In this document: positions 25,210-33,634 of the stretch, in pieces
Layout of the letters: each line of letters starts with the position of its first letter
Numbering within the stretch: the first letter of the stretch is position 1
From: JAENVT01 sp031412355
Lineage (GTDB): Bacteria; Actinomycetota; Acidimicrobiia; Acidimicrobiales; Ilumatobacteraceae
Direction of reading: 5' to 3'
Length of the DNA: 46,605 bases
Assembly: GCA_031412355.1 (NCBI GenBank)
Contig: JANOCR010000088.1
Location: forward strand, 1-46,605
The notes under the pieces: model-generated
Told to the model about the DNA's origin: nothing
The model's database searches: none
What the model saw: the letters and a program-made list of their open reading frames with translations, nothing else
Made by a program: the position numbers and the translations under genes

Positions 25210-26506
25210 ACTTCGGCGCCAACGCGCCGACACTGCGGTGCTCGATGGCACCGACCCACACGCCAGTCCCGTAGGCGATGTCGTCGGCCAGGCGGATGGC
25301 GAGGTAGCGCGCCGGGCAGAGCGAATCGAGCAGCGATGGAATGACCGCGATGCCGAGCAGCGGCAGTCGGATCCGGCGCGACAGCATGGCGGCAACCAGC
25401 GCGATCGGCCACCACACGCGGGTGATCGCGCTGGCGACCTGGCGACCCGCGTACAGATGGCCGAGCCCAGCGAGACGAACGGATTCTTCAGGCGGGACGT
25501 CGTCGAGCTTGCGCCGCAAAGCGAACATGGTTCCAGTGGCGACGACGATCGCCATGACCGGCTTTCGTGCCACGACCATTGCCCACACGGCTGCGCTCCA
25601 ACCACTCATTCGCAGCGGAGCGACCGAACCGGGGTGCTTTCGGTCCAGCGCCGCAGCCGAGCGACCGTAGGCCACGCGCTGGCGCGCCCAGGCCTTCCAC
25701 GAACCTCGGGGCCGGTGGTGCACGATGCTTGCGGGCTCGTAGCGGCAGCGGTTGCCCGCCTTCAGCAGCCGCCACACCATGTCGACGTCTTCGCCGGTGC
25801 GCAGCGTTTCGTCGAAGCCACCGATTGCTCGCAACGCGTCGGCCCGCACCACCAGCGCAGCCGCAGGAACGTAACTGACGCGTGAGCCCGCAGCGACGCG
25901 CCCCGGTTGGGGGCCGAGGTCGAGCGGCGATCGCACCGACTCGTACAGGGCCAGCGTCGTCGATCCCACAGTGGACACGACCCGCGGCGCGACAAGGGCC
26001 ACCAACGGATCGCTGAAGTGCATGAGCAGAGGTGTCAACCAGTCGGCATCGACATCGACATCCGTGTCGACGAAAGCGACCAGCGGCGTGGTCACCTCGG
26101 CGAGCCCGGCGTTGCGCGCCGCGCCGGGACCGCGGTTGGTCGTTAACCGAATCGTGCGCTCGCCGGGCCTTGATGCCAGCGGCGGATTGCTGCCATCGTC
26201 GACCACGATCAGCGCGCCGCCGCTCGCGACTGTTGGCATGGTGTTGAGCGCAGGCACGACGACGCTGACATCCGCTGGCGTGAACGGCGAGCCCGTGGGG
26301 CACGGATGGATCGCGCCGGCCTCGACCAAGCGATCGGTCAACTTGCCGTGTCCAGCAGGCAACGGCGCGTGCTGCTCGATCGCCTCGACAACTCGCCGGC
26401 CACCGGCCGTCAGCCTGAACAAGCGCAGTGGGGAACCGGCGATCACGACCCGGTCGAACCGGCGGTACGTGCCGTCGAGGGAAAACGACGCGGTCACGCT
26501 CGCCAC
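25178..26506 (-). CDS. mftF: mycofactocin system glycosyltransferase MftF
   Basis: A 442-residue GT2-type glycosyltransferase. After a specific N-terminal domain (RFDRVVIAGSPLRLFRLTAG), the GT-A core shows ALIVVDDGS, the NRGPGAARNAGLA segment, the DxD-like VDTDVDVDADWL and GFDETLRTGEDVDMVWRLL. Hydrophobic segments lie at the C-terminus. MftF adds beta-1,4-glucose units to the redox cofactor mycofactocin (known). It starts at GTG 26506, overlapping mftE by 13 bp. The precursor, maturase and dehydrogenase genes (mftA-D) are not in this window. Confidence 0.88.
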   Translation of the reverse strand: MASVTASFSLDGTYRRFDRVVIAGSPLRLFRLTAGGRRVVEAIEQHAPLPAGHGKLTDRLVEAGAIHPCPTGSPFTPADVSVVVPALNTMPTVASGGALIVVDDGSNPPLASRPGERTIRLTTNRGPGAARNAGLAEVTTPLVAFVDTDVDVDADWLTPLLMHFSDPLVALVAPRVVSTVGSTTLALYESVRSPLDLGPQPGRVAAGSRVSYVPAAALVVRADALRAIGGFDETLRTGEDVDMVWRLLKAGNRCRYEPASIVHHRPRGSWKAWARQRVAYGRSAAALDRKHPGSVAPLRMSGWSAAVWAMVVARKPVMAIVVATGTMFALRRKLDDVPPEESVRLAGLGHLYAGRQVASAITRVWWPIALVAAMLSRRIRLPLLGIAVIPSLLDSLCPARYLAIRLADDIAYGTGVWVGAIEHRSVGALAPKFTNWPGRTAD

Positions 26507-27180
26507 TCGTCGACCGCCGCAACGAGGTCGATGGTCAGGCGGGTCAGCAATGCCTTGCCATGGGTCGCCGTGGCCGAGCGCGGATCGCCGAGCACCCCGT
26601 TGGGGCTGACGGCACGGACACCGTTGGCGCGGAGCTCGTCGATCAGGTCCACGATGGGCTCAGGTCGCCCCGCTTCCGCACGGCTCATGCGCACGCGGTT
26701 CGGAGCCAGTGCCAGCATCATCGACGTCTCGGATTCGCCGGCATGCGCGTCGCCGTTTCGGATGTGTGGCCACCATGCCAACACCCGTCGGCCTTCGCCG
26801 AGCAGCTTGTTGGTGGCGCGTTGCACTGGCATCGCGTTGCCACCATGACCGTTGATCAACACGACACCGGCCGACCAGTCGGCGCTGCGCACGAGCTCGA
26901 CGATCAAATGCTCGACGACGTCGGCGCCGATCGAAAGGGTTCCGGGGAAACCGGCGTGTTCGCCGCTGGCAGTCGCCGTGAGGGTCGGGCCGATCAGCAC
27001 ATCGCCGGGTTCGAACGACGAGACCAAGCCTTCGGCCAGCGCGACAGCAATGCGCGTATCCGTGTCGAGGGGCAAGTGTGGTCCGTGTTGTTCGCACGAC
27101 CCGATGGGGATGGCGATGATCGGGCGCGGCGCGAGGTTCCACAGATCCGTCCACGTGACATCCCCCAGCCGACTCGTCAT
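26494..27180 (-). CDS. mftE: mycofactocin peptidase MftE (creatininase family)
   Basis: A 228-residue creatininase-family metalloenzyme with GSCEQHGPHLPLDTDT (E30, H32, D41 are likely metal ligands), INGHGGNAMPVQ and AHAGESETS. In the mycofactocin pathway MftE cuts the modified MftA peptide to release the Val-Tyr-derived core (known). The neighbouring mftF supports this over a plain creatininase. ATG 27180 lies in a 14-bp tandem duplication shared with the end of the TetR gene. Confidence 0.88.
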   Translation of the reverse strand: MTSRLGDVTWTDLWNLAPRPIIAIPIGSCEQHGPHLPLDTDTRIAVALAEGLVSSFEPGDVLIGPTLTATASGEHAGFPGTLSIGADVVEHLIVELVRSADWSAGVVLINGHGGNAMPVQRATNKLLGEGRRVLAWWPHIRNGDAHAGESETSMMLALAPNRVRMSRAEAGRPEPIVDLIDELRANGVRAVSPNGVLGDPRSATATHGKALLTRLTIDLVAAVDEWRA

Positions 27181-27205
27181 GCCAGACCGTTCATGCCAGA
27201 CCAGT
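27178..27205. repeat. 14-bp tandem duplication at the tetR-mftE junction
   Basis: CATGCCAGACC occurs at 27178-27188 and again at 27192-27202, in two 14-bp units matching at 12 of 14 positions. Each copy holds an ATGA on the minus strand: one contains the TetR stop, the other the MftE start. The ancestral gene pair probably overlapped by ATGA and was separated by this duplication. Confidence 0.8.
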
Positions 27206-27805
27206 GACGATCATGTTCATCGCTTGCTGGTAGACCGCCGGCCAATCGATGGCGGATGGAGCGACCGCTTTCAGTTCAAGACTGACGACACCATGGCACG
27301 TGGCCCACACGAGGGCAGCGGTGTGCAGTGGGTCGGCCGGGCGTAGGGCGCCCGCGTCCATAGCTCGCTGAAGACGCTTGGCCAGCAGATCGAGGGTGGC
27401 GCTGGCGAACAGTAGGGCCTCGACACTCGGTCGGTAGTCGGGCACGACCCGGTCGAACATCACCGCGTACAGGGTCGGGTTGTCGATGGCGAACTTTCGG
27501 TACGACATGCCACACGAAAGAGTGTCGGCGATGGGGTCGTCGGTATGCGTCGCCGAGCTCATGCTCGCCCCGAGCCGGGTGAACCCCTCGATGAACAGGT
27601 GCTCGACCACGCCATCTTTGCCGCCGAAGCGCGAGTAAACGTTCATGGTGCTTACACCGGCTGCGTTGGCGATGCGTCGCACCGTCAGCGCTGCAGGGCC
27701 CTCGGTGGCCAGCAGGTCGCTTGCCGCCTTGAGCAGGATGGAACCCACCGAGTCGAGCTGCGCCATGGGCGCAGGATAGTGGCGGTGGGATGTGGCGAAT
27801 GTCAT
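27191..27805 (-). CDS. TetR/AcrR-family regulator
   Basis: A 204-residue repressor-type protein. The helix-turn-helix region reads LTVRRIANAAGVSTMNVYSR; the C-terminal ligand domain resembles the WHG/TetR_C_13 type (DNPTLYAVMFDRVVPDYRPS). ATG 27805 is chosen because GAGAGG stands 5 bp upstream; ATG 27766 is a shorter alternative. It differs from the known mycofactocin regulator MftR as I remember it. It is first in a run with mftE and mftF and divergent from an efflux pump, with a perfect palindrome between. It may therefore control both directions (inference). Confidence 0.85.
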   Translation of the reverse strand: MTFATSHRHYPAPMAQLDSVGSILLKAASDLLATEGPAALTVRRIANAAGVSTMNVYSRFGGKDGVVEHLFIEGFTRLGASMSSATHTDDPIADTLSCGMSYRKFAIDNPTLYAVMFDRVVPDYRPSVEALLFASATLDLLAKRLQRAMDAGALRPADPLHTAALVWATCHGVVSLELKAVAPSAIDWPAVYQQAMNMIVTGLA

Positions 27806-27825
27806 GTGGACCTCTCGATGACAAC

Positions 27826-27844
27826 GTGATAACACTGTTATCAC
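27826..27844. promoter_or_regulatory. TetR-type operator palindrome
   Basis: The 19-bp sequence GTGATAACACTGTTATCAC is a perfect palindrome (9-bp arms, 1-bp centre). It sits 21 bp upstream of the TetR start and 32 bp upstream of the MFS start. The size, symmetry and position match the usual binding site of an autoregulated TetR protein controlling a divergent exporter. Confidence 0.82.
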
Positions 27845-27876
27845 CTTGATACCACGCTACGGACAGGAATTCTCAG

Positions 27877-29502
27877 ATGCACCACTCCCCGCCCCAACCA
27901 TCGAGCCAGGCGCAGGCCCTCCCGCGATCACCGTGGATGATCCTGACGGTGCTGTGCGCCTCGGTGTTCATCATCGTCGTCGACGGCACGATCGTGAACG
28001 TCGCCCTGCCTACCTTCGTGCGCGAACTCGGCGCAACGACCAGCCAGTTGCAGTGGATCGTCGATGCCTACGTGCTGGTCTTCGCCGGGCTGCTGATGGC
28101 GGCCGGCAGCATCGGTGACCGGTTCGGTCGCAAGGGCACGCTGATGATCGGCATGGCGGCGTTCGGCGCAACGTCGGCTCTCGCGGCGGTCGCGACGACC
28201 CCGGGACAGTTGATTGCATGGCGGGCGGCCATGGGCGTTGGTGCAGCGCTGATCTTCCCGGCCACCTTGGCGATTCTGGTGAACGTCTTCACCGACGCAC
28301 GGCAGCGAGCGATCGCCATCTCGATCTGGGCGGCGACCAGCGGACTCGCCGTCGCGCTCGGCCCGGTGACGGGCGGCTTCCTGCTCGAGCACTTCTTCTG
28401 GGGCTCGGTTTTCTTGGTCAACGTTCCCGTGATTGTCGCGGCAATGATCGCAATCTGGCGAGTGGTGCCGACATCGCGCGACACCACGATCCGCCGTTTC
28501 GATCCGCTGGGCATCGTGCTGTCGATCGCTGCCGTCACGCTGCTGGTGTGGGCGGTGATCGAAGGGCCGAAGCACGGCTGGACTTCGCCGACCAGTCTCG
28601 TCGCCTTCGGTCTCGCCGCTGCGCTGCTGACAACGTTCGTTCGTTGGGAGCGGCGCAGCGATCATCCGATGCTCGATGTCAGTGTGTTCGCCAACATGCG
28701 CTTCACGGCCGGAAGCGTGTCGGTGACCTTCGCGTTCTTCGCGCTGTTCGGCTTCATCTTCATGGTCACCCAGTACTTCCAGTTCGTGCGCGGCTACGGC
28801 ACCCTCGAGGCCGGTGTGCGCACCGTGCCGTTTGCGATCTTCACGGGGATGGCCGCGCCGCTCAGCGCCAAGCTGTCCGAGCGGTTCGGCACGAAGGCGA
28901 TCGTGACTGCCGGGTTGGTGTCGATGGCAGTCGGCTTCGCCTGGACCACCCGCGATACGGCCACGTCGTCGTACTGGCTCGTGGTCGGTCAGATGTTCTT
29001 CATGGGTGGCGGGCTGGGGTTGGTCAACGCCCCTGCCACCGAGGCCATCATGGGTGCGCTGCCGCCCGCGAAGGCCGGCGTCGGCTCGGCGGTCAACGAC
29101 ACCGCCCGAGAGCTCGGTGGAACCCTCGGCGTGGCCATCATCGGCAGCCTGTTCGCCTCGGTCTACGCGTCACGCCTGGGTGAGCTGTTGACAGGCTCCG
29201 CGCTGCCCGCGGAGGCGCAGCGCATCGCCGGTGACTCCGTGGGTGCTGGTGTCGAAGTGGCACGCCAGGCGGGGGAGATCGCCGGACCGCAGGCCGGCGA
29301 TGCCGTGAAGACTGCGGTCGACACGGCGTTCATCGACGGCTTCCGTGCCGGATCGTGGGTTTCGGCGGCCGTGGTGTTCGTCGGAGCGATGATCGCACTG
29401 CGCTGGCTGCCGCGTCACGCGGTTGTCTCAGATGCCGCAGTGGGGGCGAGAGCGCTCGACCAGACGCAGCAGTCAAGTCGGCAAGTAACCCCAGTCGGCT
29501 AG
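27877..29502 (+). CDS. MFS drug-type exporter, EmrB/QacA (DHA2, 14-TM) family
   Basis: A 541-residue membrane transporter. It has the family opening (IIVVDGTIVNVALPTFVREL), motif A (GDRFGRKGTLMIGM) and about 14 hydrophobic segments, and its last 50 residues are hydrophilic. It exports small hydrophobic compounds using the proton gradient (family role). An AGGAA RBS lies 7 bp before ATG 27877. Divergent TetR control is strongly suggested by the palindrome upstream. The 3' end overlaps the convergent fixA-like gene by 30 bp. Confidence 0.9.
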   Translation: MHHSPPQPSSQAQALPRSPWMILTVLCASVFIIVVDGTIVNVALPTFVRELGATTSQLQWIVDAYVLVFAGLLMAAGSIGDRFGRKGTLMIGMAAFGATSALAAVATTPGQLIAWRAAMGVGAALIFPATLAILVNVFTDARQRAIAISIWAATSGLAVALGPVTGGFLLEHFFWGSVFLVNVPVIVAAMIAIWRVVPTSRDTTIRRFDPLGIVLSIAAVTLLVWAVIEGPKHGWTSPTSLVAFGLAAALLTTFVRWERRSDHPMLDVSVFANMRFTAGSVSVTFAFFALFGFIFMVTQYFQFVRGYGTLEAGVRTVPFAIFTGMAAPLSAKLSERFGTKAIVTAGLVSMAVGFAWTTRDTATSSYWLVVGQMFFMGGGLGLVNAPATEAIMGALPPAKAGVGSAVNDTARELGGTLGVAIIGSLFASVYASRLGELLTGSALPAEAQRIAGDSVGAGVEVARQAGEIAGPQAGDAVKTAVDTAFIDGFRAGSWVSAAVVFVGAMIALRWLPRHAVVSDAAVGARALDQTQQSSRQVTPVG

Positions 29503-30243
29503 TGCTTCGAGGATGCGCCGCGCCGCTTCAGCAGGATCGGCATCGATCGTCTCGCCCGGCTGCGGTGCCGTCGACACATCGGTCAGTACGCGTAGCCGGT
29601 CGAGCGCCGTGGCACCGACGGGCGCCGCCAGGGCGCGGGCCCTCGGTCGGTACGGCCGCACCACAGCGACCTCGTTGCCGATGGGTACCGACGCCGTGGC
29701 GAAGGGCAACACCTCGGCCACCTGGGCACCGAGCGCAGCGCGCAGAGGAGCGCGTCGCAATCGGGCCACCGATCCCTCCACCGACAACACGGCCGGGCCG
29801 GTGACTCGCAACACCTCGCGCCGCCCACCGTCGAGTCGGCGGGTCACACGCAGCGGCTCGCTGAACTCGACACCCACCAGACCCAGTGCTTGCTGGCGCT
29901 TCAGGCGGCCGGCGAGAAACGCGGGGACACTGCCCGTGCCGCGATCCGATGAATAGTCGCCGCACCAGACCGCGGCGCTGTGGGCGACAACGGGGCTCAG
30001 AGCTACGGCAACCGACGCGCTGTCCATGTCGTCCGGCGCGTCGACGCGTATTGCCGTTGTGGCCCCGCAGGCCAATGCGTCGCGCAGGCCGCGATCAGCA
30101 GCCGGTCCACCGACCGTGACTGCGATGACCGAGGTGTGCATCGCAGCCCCGTGACGGAGGGCCATCTCGATGGCGGCCTCGTCGGCCGACGACAGACCGC
30201 CGGTCGCCGACGAGTCGATCCACTTGATGCACACGGCGATCAT
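29473..30243 (-). CDS. fixA: electron transfer flavoprotein beta subunit (FixA-like)
   Basis: A 256-residue EtfB/FixA protein: MIAVCIKWIDSSATGGLSSADE at the start (split as MIAVCIKW and LSSADEAAIEMALRHG), then ALACGATTAIRVD and WCGDYSSDRGTGSVPAFLAG, the nucleotide-binding stretch. With FixB it forms the ETF heterodimer that passes electrons from dehydrogenases, through FixC/FixX, to quinone or ferredoxin (known family). ATG 30243 shares one base with the FixX stop. It is last in the FixBCXA run. Confidence 0.88.
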   Translation of the reverse strand: MIAVCIKWIDSSATGGLSSADEAAIEMALRHGAAMHTSVIAVTVGGPAADRGLRDALACGATTAIRVDAPDDMDSASVAVALSPVVAHSAAVWCGDYSSDRGTGSVPAFLAGRLKRQQALGLVGVEFSEPLRVTRRLDGGRREVLRVTGPAVLSVEGSVARLRRAPLRAALGAQVAEVLPFATASVPIGNEVAVVRPYRPRARALAAPVGATALDRLRVLTDVSTAPQPGETIDADPAEAARRILEALADWGYLPT

Positions 30244-30548
30244 CAGGTGGTCCGGAAGATCACGCCGTGGCCGCCCTCGGGGTACGACCATGTGATCGCG
30301 CCCTCGTGATTGCACACCAGGTAGCACGTGCCGCATTCGAAGCACTGCTCGTAGTTGAAGACGATGCCGCCGTCGCTGGTCGGCACGAACAGGTCGGCGG
30401 GGCACGCCACGATGCACGCCTTGGTGCTGCAGTCGGCGCACACCTTGCCGTCGACGACGATGTGTGGCTCGTCGTGAACCTTGAACCCGACGGTCTCCAT
30501 CCGGTCGCTGAACGACAGCTCCGGCCATGTCGCATCGCGCTCGATCAT
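30243..30548 (-). CDS. fixX: ferredoxin-like protein FixX
   Basis: A 101-residue ferredoxin with eight cysteines: C37, C40, C45, C49 and C69, C72, C75, C79 (CFECGTCYLVCN). The second group is a standard [4Fe-4S] motif; the first has a wider spacing, as in FixX proteins. It is the electron carrier partner of FixC. ATG overlaps are present on both sides (4 bp with fixC, 1 bp with fixA), so subunits should be made in balance. Confidence 0.9.
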   Translation of the reverse strand: MIERDATWPELSFSDRMETVGFKVHDEPHIVVDGKVCADCSTKACIVACPADLFVPTSDGGIVFNYEQCFECGTCYLVCNHEGAITWSYPEGGHGVIFRTT

Positions 30549-31864
30549 CCGAAGCTCCGGAACGCGTCGTGACCGTCGCGCACGAGACCGCGCAGGTTGA
30601 CCCCCGCTCGCTTGCGCTCCTCGCGAACGATGCGTCGCAGACCTGGCTTCGCCGACGGGTTGTCGACGCGGAACATGCGCTCGGCGATACCGGTGATCAT
30701 CGACGGATAGAGGTGCTGCACCCGGTCGCTGAGCACGAGCTGCGGGGCGCGCCGCAGCTTGCGGTGATCGCGAAGCACGAACGTGTCGCTGAGCCGCCGG
30801 GCGTAGCCGCTGAGGCCGCGTTGGCTGACGTCGCCGTCACCGATGGCCTCGACCGCAGTCTGGCCCGCATACATACCGCTGGCCATCGCGAAGTTGACCC
30901 CCTCCAGCCAGATGCCGGCGGCCAGGCACAGCGCCGCGGCATCTCCCGCGATCAGCAGCCCGTTGCCGGTCATCTCCGGCATCATCGACAGCCCGGCCTC
31001 GGGAATGAGGTGTGCCGAGTACTCGTGCAACACGCCCCCCTCGACCAGAGGAGCGATCGCCGAGTGCCGCTTCATCGCCGCGATGATGTCTTCCGGCCGG
31101 GCCTTCTGGGCGGCGAGCTTCGGCAGCTTCAGCACCACGCCGACCGCAACCGTCTCGAGGTTGGTGTAGACGAACCCGCCGCCGTTGACGCCGCCGGTGC
31201 AGCCGATGATCTCGATGTCGACGCCTTCGCGATCACGCACGCCGAACCGCTCGTCGATGACCTGCTTGGGCAGCGTCAGGGTCTCTTTGACACCGAGCGT
31301 GAAGTTCTTCGCGTCGGGCGTTCCGTACAGCCCCGCTTCCTTGGCAACGAAGCTGTTGACACCGTCGCATGCGATGACGACCGAGGCACTGACATCTCCA
31401 TCGGGCCTGTCGGTTCGCACACCGATGACCGGGTGGTGGGACCGGCGCGATTGCCCGCGGAGCAGACCCGTGACAGTCGTGTTGCACAGCAGTGTTGCGC
31501 CGGCGGCCACCGCGTGGTCCGCCAGCCAGCGGTCGAAGTCGGGGCGGTAGGCGGTGGCGCCGTTGTAGGGCGGCGCGGCCCAGCCGTCGTTGCGAAAATC
31601 GACCGACAGCGCCTGCGTCTCGGTCAGGATCATTGTCGATCGGCGGGTGACCCATCGTTGGATGGGCGCCTCGTTCCACCACTGTGGGATCAGGTCGTCG
31701 AGGATCCGGGGGTAGACCACCCCGCCGTACATGTTCTTGCTGCCGGGAAACGGGCCGCGTTCGAGCAGCAGAGTGCGCAGGCCCCCACGTGCCGCCTCGA
31801 TCGCCGCGCATGATCCCGCCGGACCGGCGCCGACGATCACGACGTCGAAGTCGGTCTCAGCCAT
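30545..31864 (-). CDS. fixC: FAD-dependent oxidoreductase FixC (ETF:quinone oxidoreductase-like)
   Basis: A 439-residue flavoprotein with N-terminal FAD loop VIVGAGPAGSCAAIEA (8-23), VIACDGVNSFVAKEAG, and GNGLLIAGDAAALCLAAG near the C-terminus. It is the FixC type, smaller than full ETF-QO because its Fe-S module is the separate FixX. FixABCX complexes can bifurcate electrons from NADH to quinone and ferredoxin (known); bifurcation here is unproven. It overlaps fixX by 4 bp and fixB by 8 bp. Confidence 0.9.
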   Translation of the reverse strand: MAETDFDVVIVGAGPAGSCAAIEAARGGLRTLLLERGPFPGSKNMYGGVVYPRILDDLIPQWWNEAPIQRWVTRRSTMILTETQALSVDFRNDGWAAPPYNGATAYRPDFDRWLADHAVAAGATLLCNTTVTGLLRGQSRRSHHPVIGVRTDRPDGDVSASVVIACDGVNSFVAKEAGLYGTPDAKNFTLGVKETLTLPKQVIDERFGVRDREGVDIEIIGCTGGVNGGGFVYTNLETVAVGVVLKLPKLAAQKARPEDIIAAMKRHSAIAPLVEGGVLHEYSAHLIPEAGLSMMPEMTGNGLLIAGDAAALCLAAGIWLEGVNFAMASGMYAGQTAVEAIGDGDVSQRGLSGYARRLSDTFVLRDHRKLRRAPQLVLSDRVQHLYPSMITGIAERMFRVDNPSAKPGLRRIVREERKRAGVNLRGLVRDGHDAFRSFG

Positions 31865-32759
31865 CCGTCGCCCCGATCTGTTCGATCAGTTCGTCGAGGA
31901 CAGAGTTGGCATCGGCGATCACCGCGAGATCCGCGAGCTGCATCATCGGACAATGCGGGTCCGTGTTGACGCTGATGATGTGCTTCGGCTGGCCGAGCCC
32001 GCTGGTGTGTTGCACCGCACCGCTGATGCCGAAGGCCACATACACCTGCGGGTCGACGATCACACCAGTGGTCCCGATCTGGCGCTGGTGGGCGACCCAT
32101 CCACGATCGGTGACCACCCGCGTCGCGCCGATGCTTGCCCGCATGGCCGCAGCGAGCGTGGCGAGTTGTTCGAACCGCGCCGGGCCGTCGAGACCGGCGC
32201 CACCGGCAACGATGCGATCCGCCTCGCCGAGGTCGATCGTCGCAGCGTCGGGTGGCAGCAACTGCTCGACAGTCGCATCGTTGGAATCGATCAACTCGGT
32301 AGCAAGTTCGCGGTTGACCGTTGTGCCGTCGATGCGATCCACACCGCGCACGCCGGGTTGCAGCGTCGCGACGAATGTCGCCGATGGTTCGATGGACTGC
32401 AGCTCGGTGCCACCGCGACGAATCAGATCGACCTTCGTCGCCGAGACGTGCATCGCCATCGCATACAGCGGGCGTTGCAGCTGGGCTGCCAGCCGCGGAG
32501 CCAGGTCGCGCCCGTCTGGCGATGCCGGCAAAACGAGGATCGGCTCGTCGGCCAGATGTGTCGCCAGTGCAACGGCCCACGCTGCGGGACGGAACTCACC
32601 CACCTCGACCATCGCCACCTGCAACGCCATCTGCTGGGCGTCGACGGCGGCAGCGTGTGTGCCGGAGCCGATGAACACGGCGCGGCCGGCGCACTCCGAG
32701 ATGGTCTCGTCGGCGCCAACGGGCAGGACCCCATCGCGCACCACGATCACCGCAAGCAT
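31857..32759 (-). CDS. fixB: electron transfer flavoprotein alpha subunit (FixB-like)
   Basis: A 300-residue EtfA/FixB protein starting ATG 32759 (MLAVIVVRDGVLP). The C-terminal FAD domain is clear: RVVTDRGWVAHQRQIGTTG, VYVAFGISGAVQHTSGL and HIISVNTDPHCPMMQLADLA. It partners FixA. The gene order fixB-fixC-fixX-fixA differs from the usual fixABCX. It follows the DUF3291-GNAT gene by 5 bp, so it may be read from the same transcript. Confidence 0.9.
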   Translation of the reverse strand: MLAVIVVRDGVLPVGADETISECAGRAVFIGSGTHAAAVDAQQMALQVAMVEVGEFRPAAWAVALATHLADEPILVLPASPDGRDLAPRLAAQLQRPLYAMAMHVSATKVDLIRRGGTELQSIEPSATFVATLQPGVRGVDRIDGTTVNRELATELIDSNDATVEQLLPPDAATIDLGEADRIVAGGAGLDGPARFEQLATLAAAMRASIGATRVVTDRGWVAHQRQIGTTGVIVDPQVYVAFGISGAVQHTSGLGQPKHIISVNTDPHCPMMQLADLAVIADANSVLDELIEQIGATDG

Positions 32760-32764
32760 CGAGG

Positions 32765-33634
32765 TCAGGCTAAACGGCTTGGCTCGCTGCCGAGCGGCTT
32801 CTCCATGCAGATCGAGGTTGCGGACCCAACCGATGCATCCCACGGGGCACAGCGCCGGTAGCCGAACTTCTCCAACGCCGGAATCTGGCGCGGCCAGGTC
32901 TCGAGCAGCATTCGCAGCGCTCCGTTGCCGCTGGCGGCCGCCTCGAGCTCGGCGATGATTGCAGTCCCTACCCGTAGACCGCGCGCCGTTTGGGCGACGA
33001 ACATCCGCCTGATCTCGGCGGTGGTGTCGTTGATCGGCCGGCAGCCGCCACACCCCACAGGGATGTCGTCGAGCTCGACCACGACGAGGCATCCAGCATC
33101 GTCCGTAACATCGCGGGGGTCGAGGTCGTCGTCGAGTTCTCGGAGCAACTGCCTGGCGCGTGGATCGTCGAGACCGACCCGCTCGACGACCAGCGGCGCG
33201 TGGTTCTGGCCCATCTCGAAGGCGTACGGCGAGCTGCCCATCGCGTCGATGAAGTCGAGCCGTCGCTTGGCGTCGTCGGTCGTCGGAAGCGCACCGGCCG
33301 GCACCCACCACAGCGCCGTACGTGTCGACCCCGGGACGAACCATTCGGCGCGCCGTCGGAAGAAATCGCGGTGGATCCCGCGATAGGCGAATGCTTTCAG
33401 CGCATCGAGCGACTGCCACAGGGTGAGGTTGACGATGATCAGCGGATCGTCGAAGACACGGATGTCGGTTGCATCGCCGGAGTCCGACTGCAATCGCCAC
33501 ACATAGCCGGCGGACTCTTCGCCGGCAGCGTTCACGCTCGGTAGGGCATCGGTGAAATCGGCGATGCGCGGGTCGTCTAGCGGGTGACGCAACGTGGCGA
33601 TGTTCAACTGGGCGAGATGTCGATTCACTGCCAC
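32765..33634 (-). CDS. DUF3291-GNAT fusion protein
   Basis: A 289-residue two-domain protein. Residues about 5-140 match DUF3291 (LAQLNIATLRHPLDDPRIAD, then NLTLWQSLDALKAFAYRG). Residues about 150-280 form a GNAT acetyltransferase domain with the acetyl-CoA loop RGLRVGTAIIAELEAAA and MFVAQTARG. The target of acetylation is unknown. GTG 33634 abuts the DedA stop exactly (TGAGTG), and the stop lies 5 bp before fixB. It sits mid-operon among redox and membrane genes without an obvious link. Confidence 0.8.
   Translation of the reverse strand: MAVNRHLAQLNIATLRHPLDDPRIADFTDALPSVNAAGEESAGYVWRLQSDSGDATDIRVFDDPLIIVNLTLWQSLDALKAFAYRGIHRDFFRRRAEWFVPGSTRTALWWVPAGALPTTDDAKRRLDFIDAMGSSPYAFEMGQNHAPLVVERVGLDDPRARQLLRELDDDLDPRDVTDDAGCLVVVELDDIPVGCGGCRPINDTTAEIRRMFVAQTARGLRVGTAIIAELEAAASGNGALRMLLETWPRQIPALEKFGYRRCAPWDASVGSATSICMEKPLGSEPSRLA

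Noticed and set aside
27191..27805. MftR as identity for the TetR protein
   Set aside because: The C-terminal half looks like the WHG type and the N-terminal sequence does not match MftR as I remember it, so I kept a general TetR call.
29473..32759. Nitrogen-fixation cluster
   Set aside because: Only Fix-type electron-transfer genes are present; no nif structural or maturation gene is in the window.
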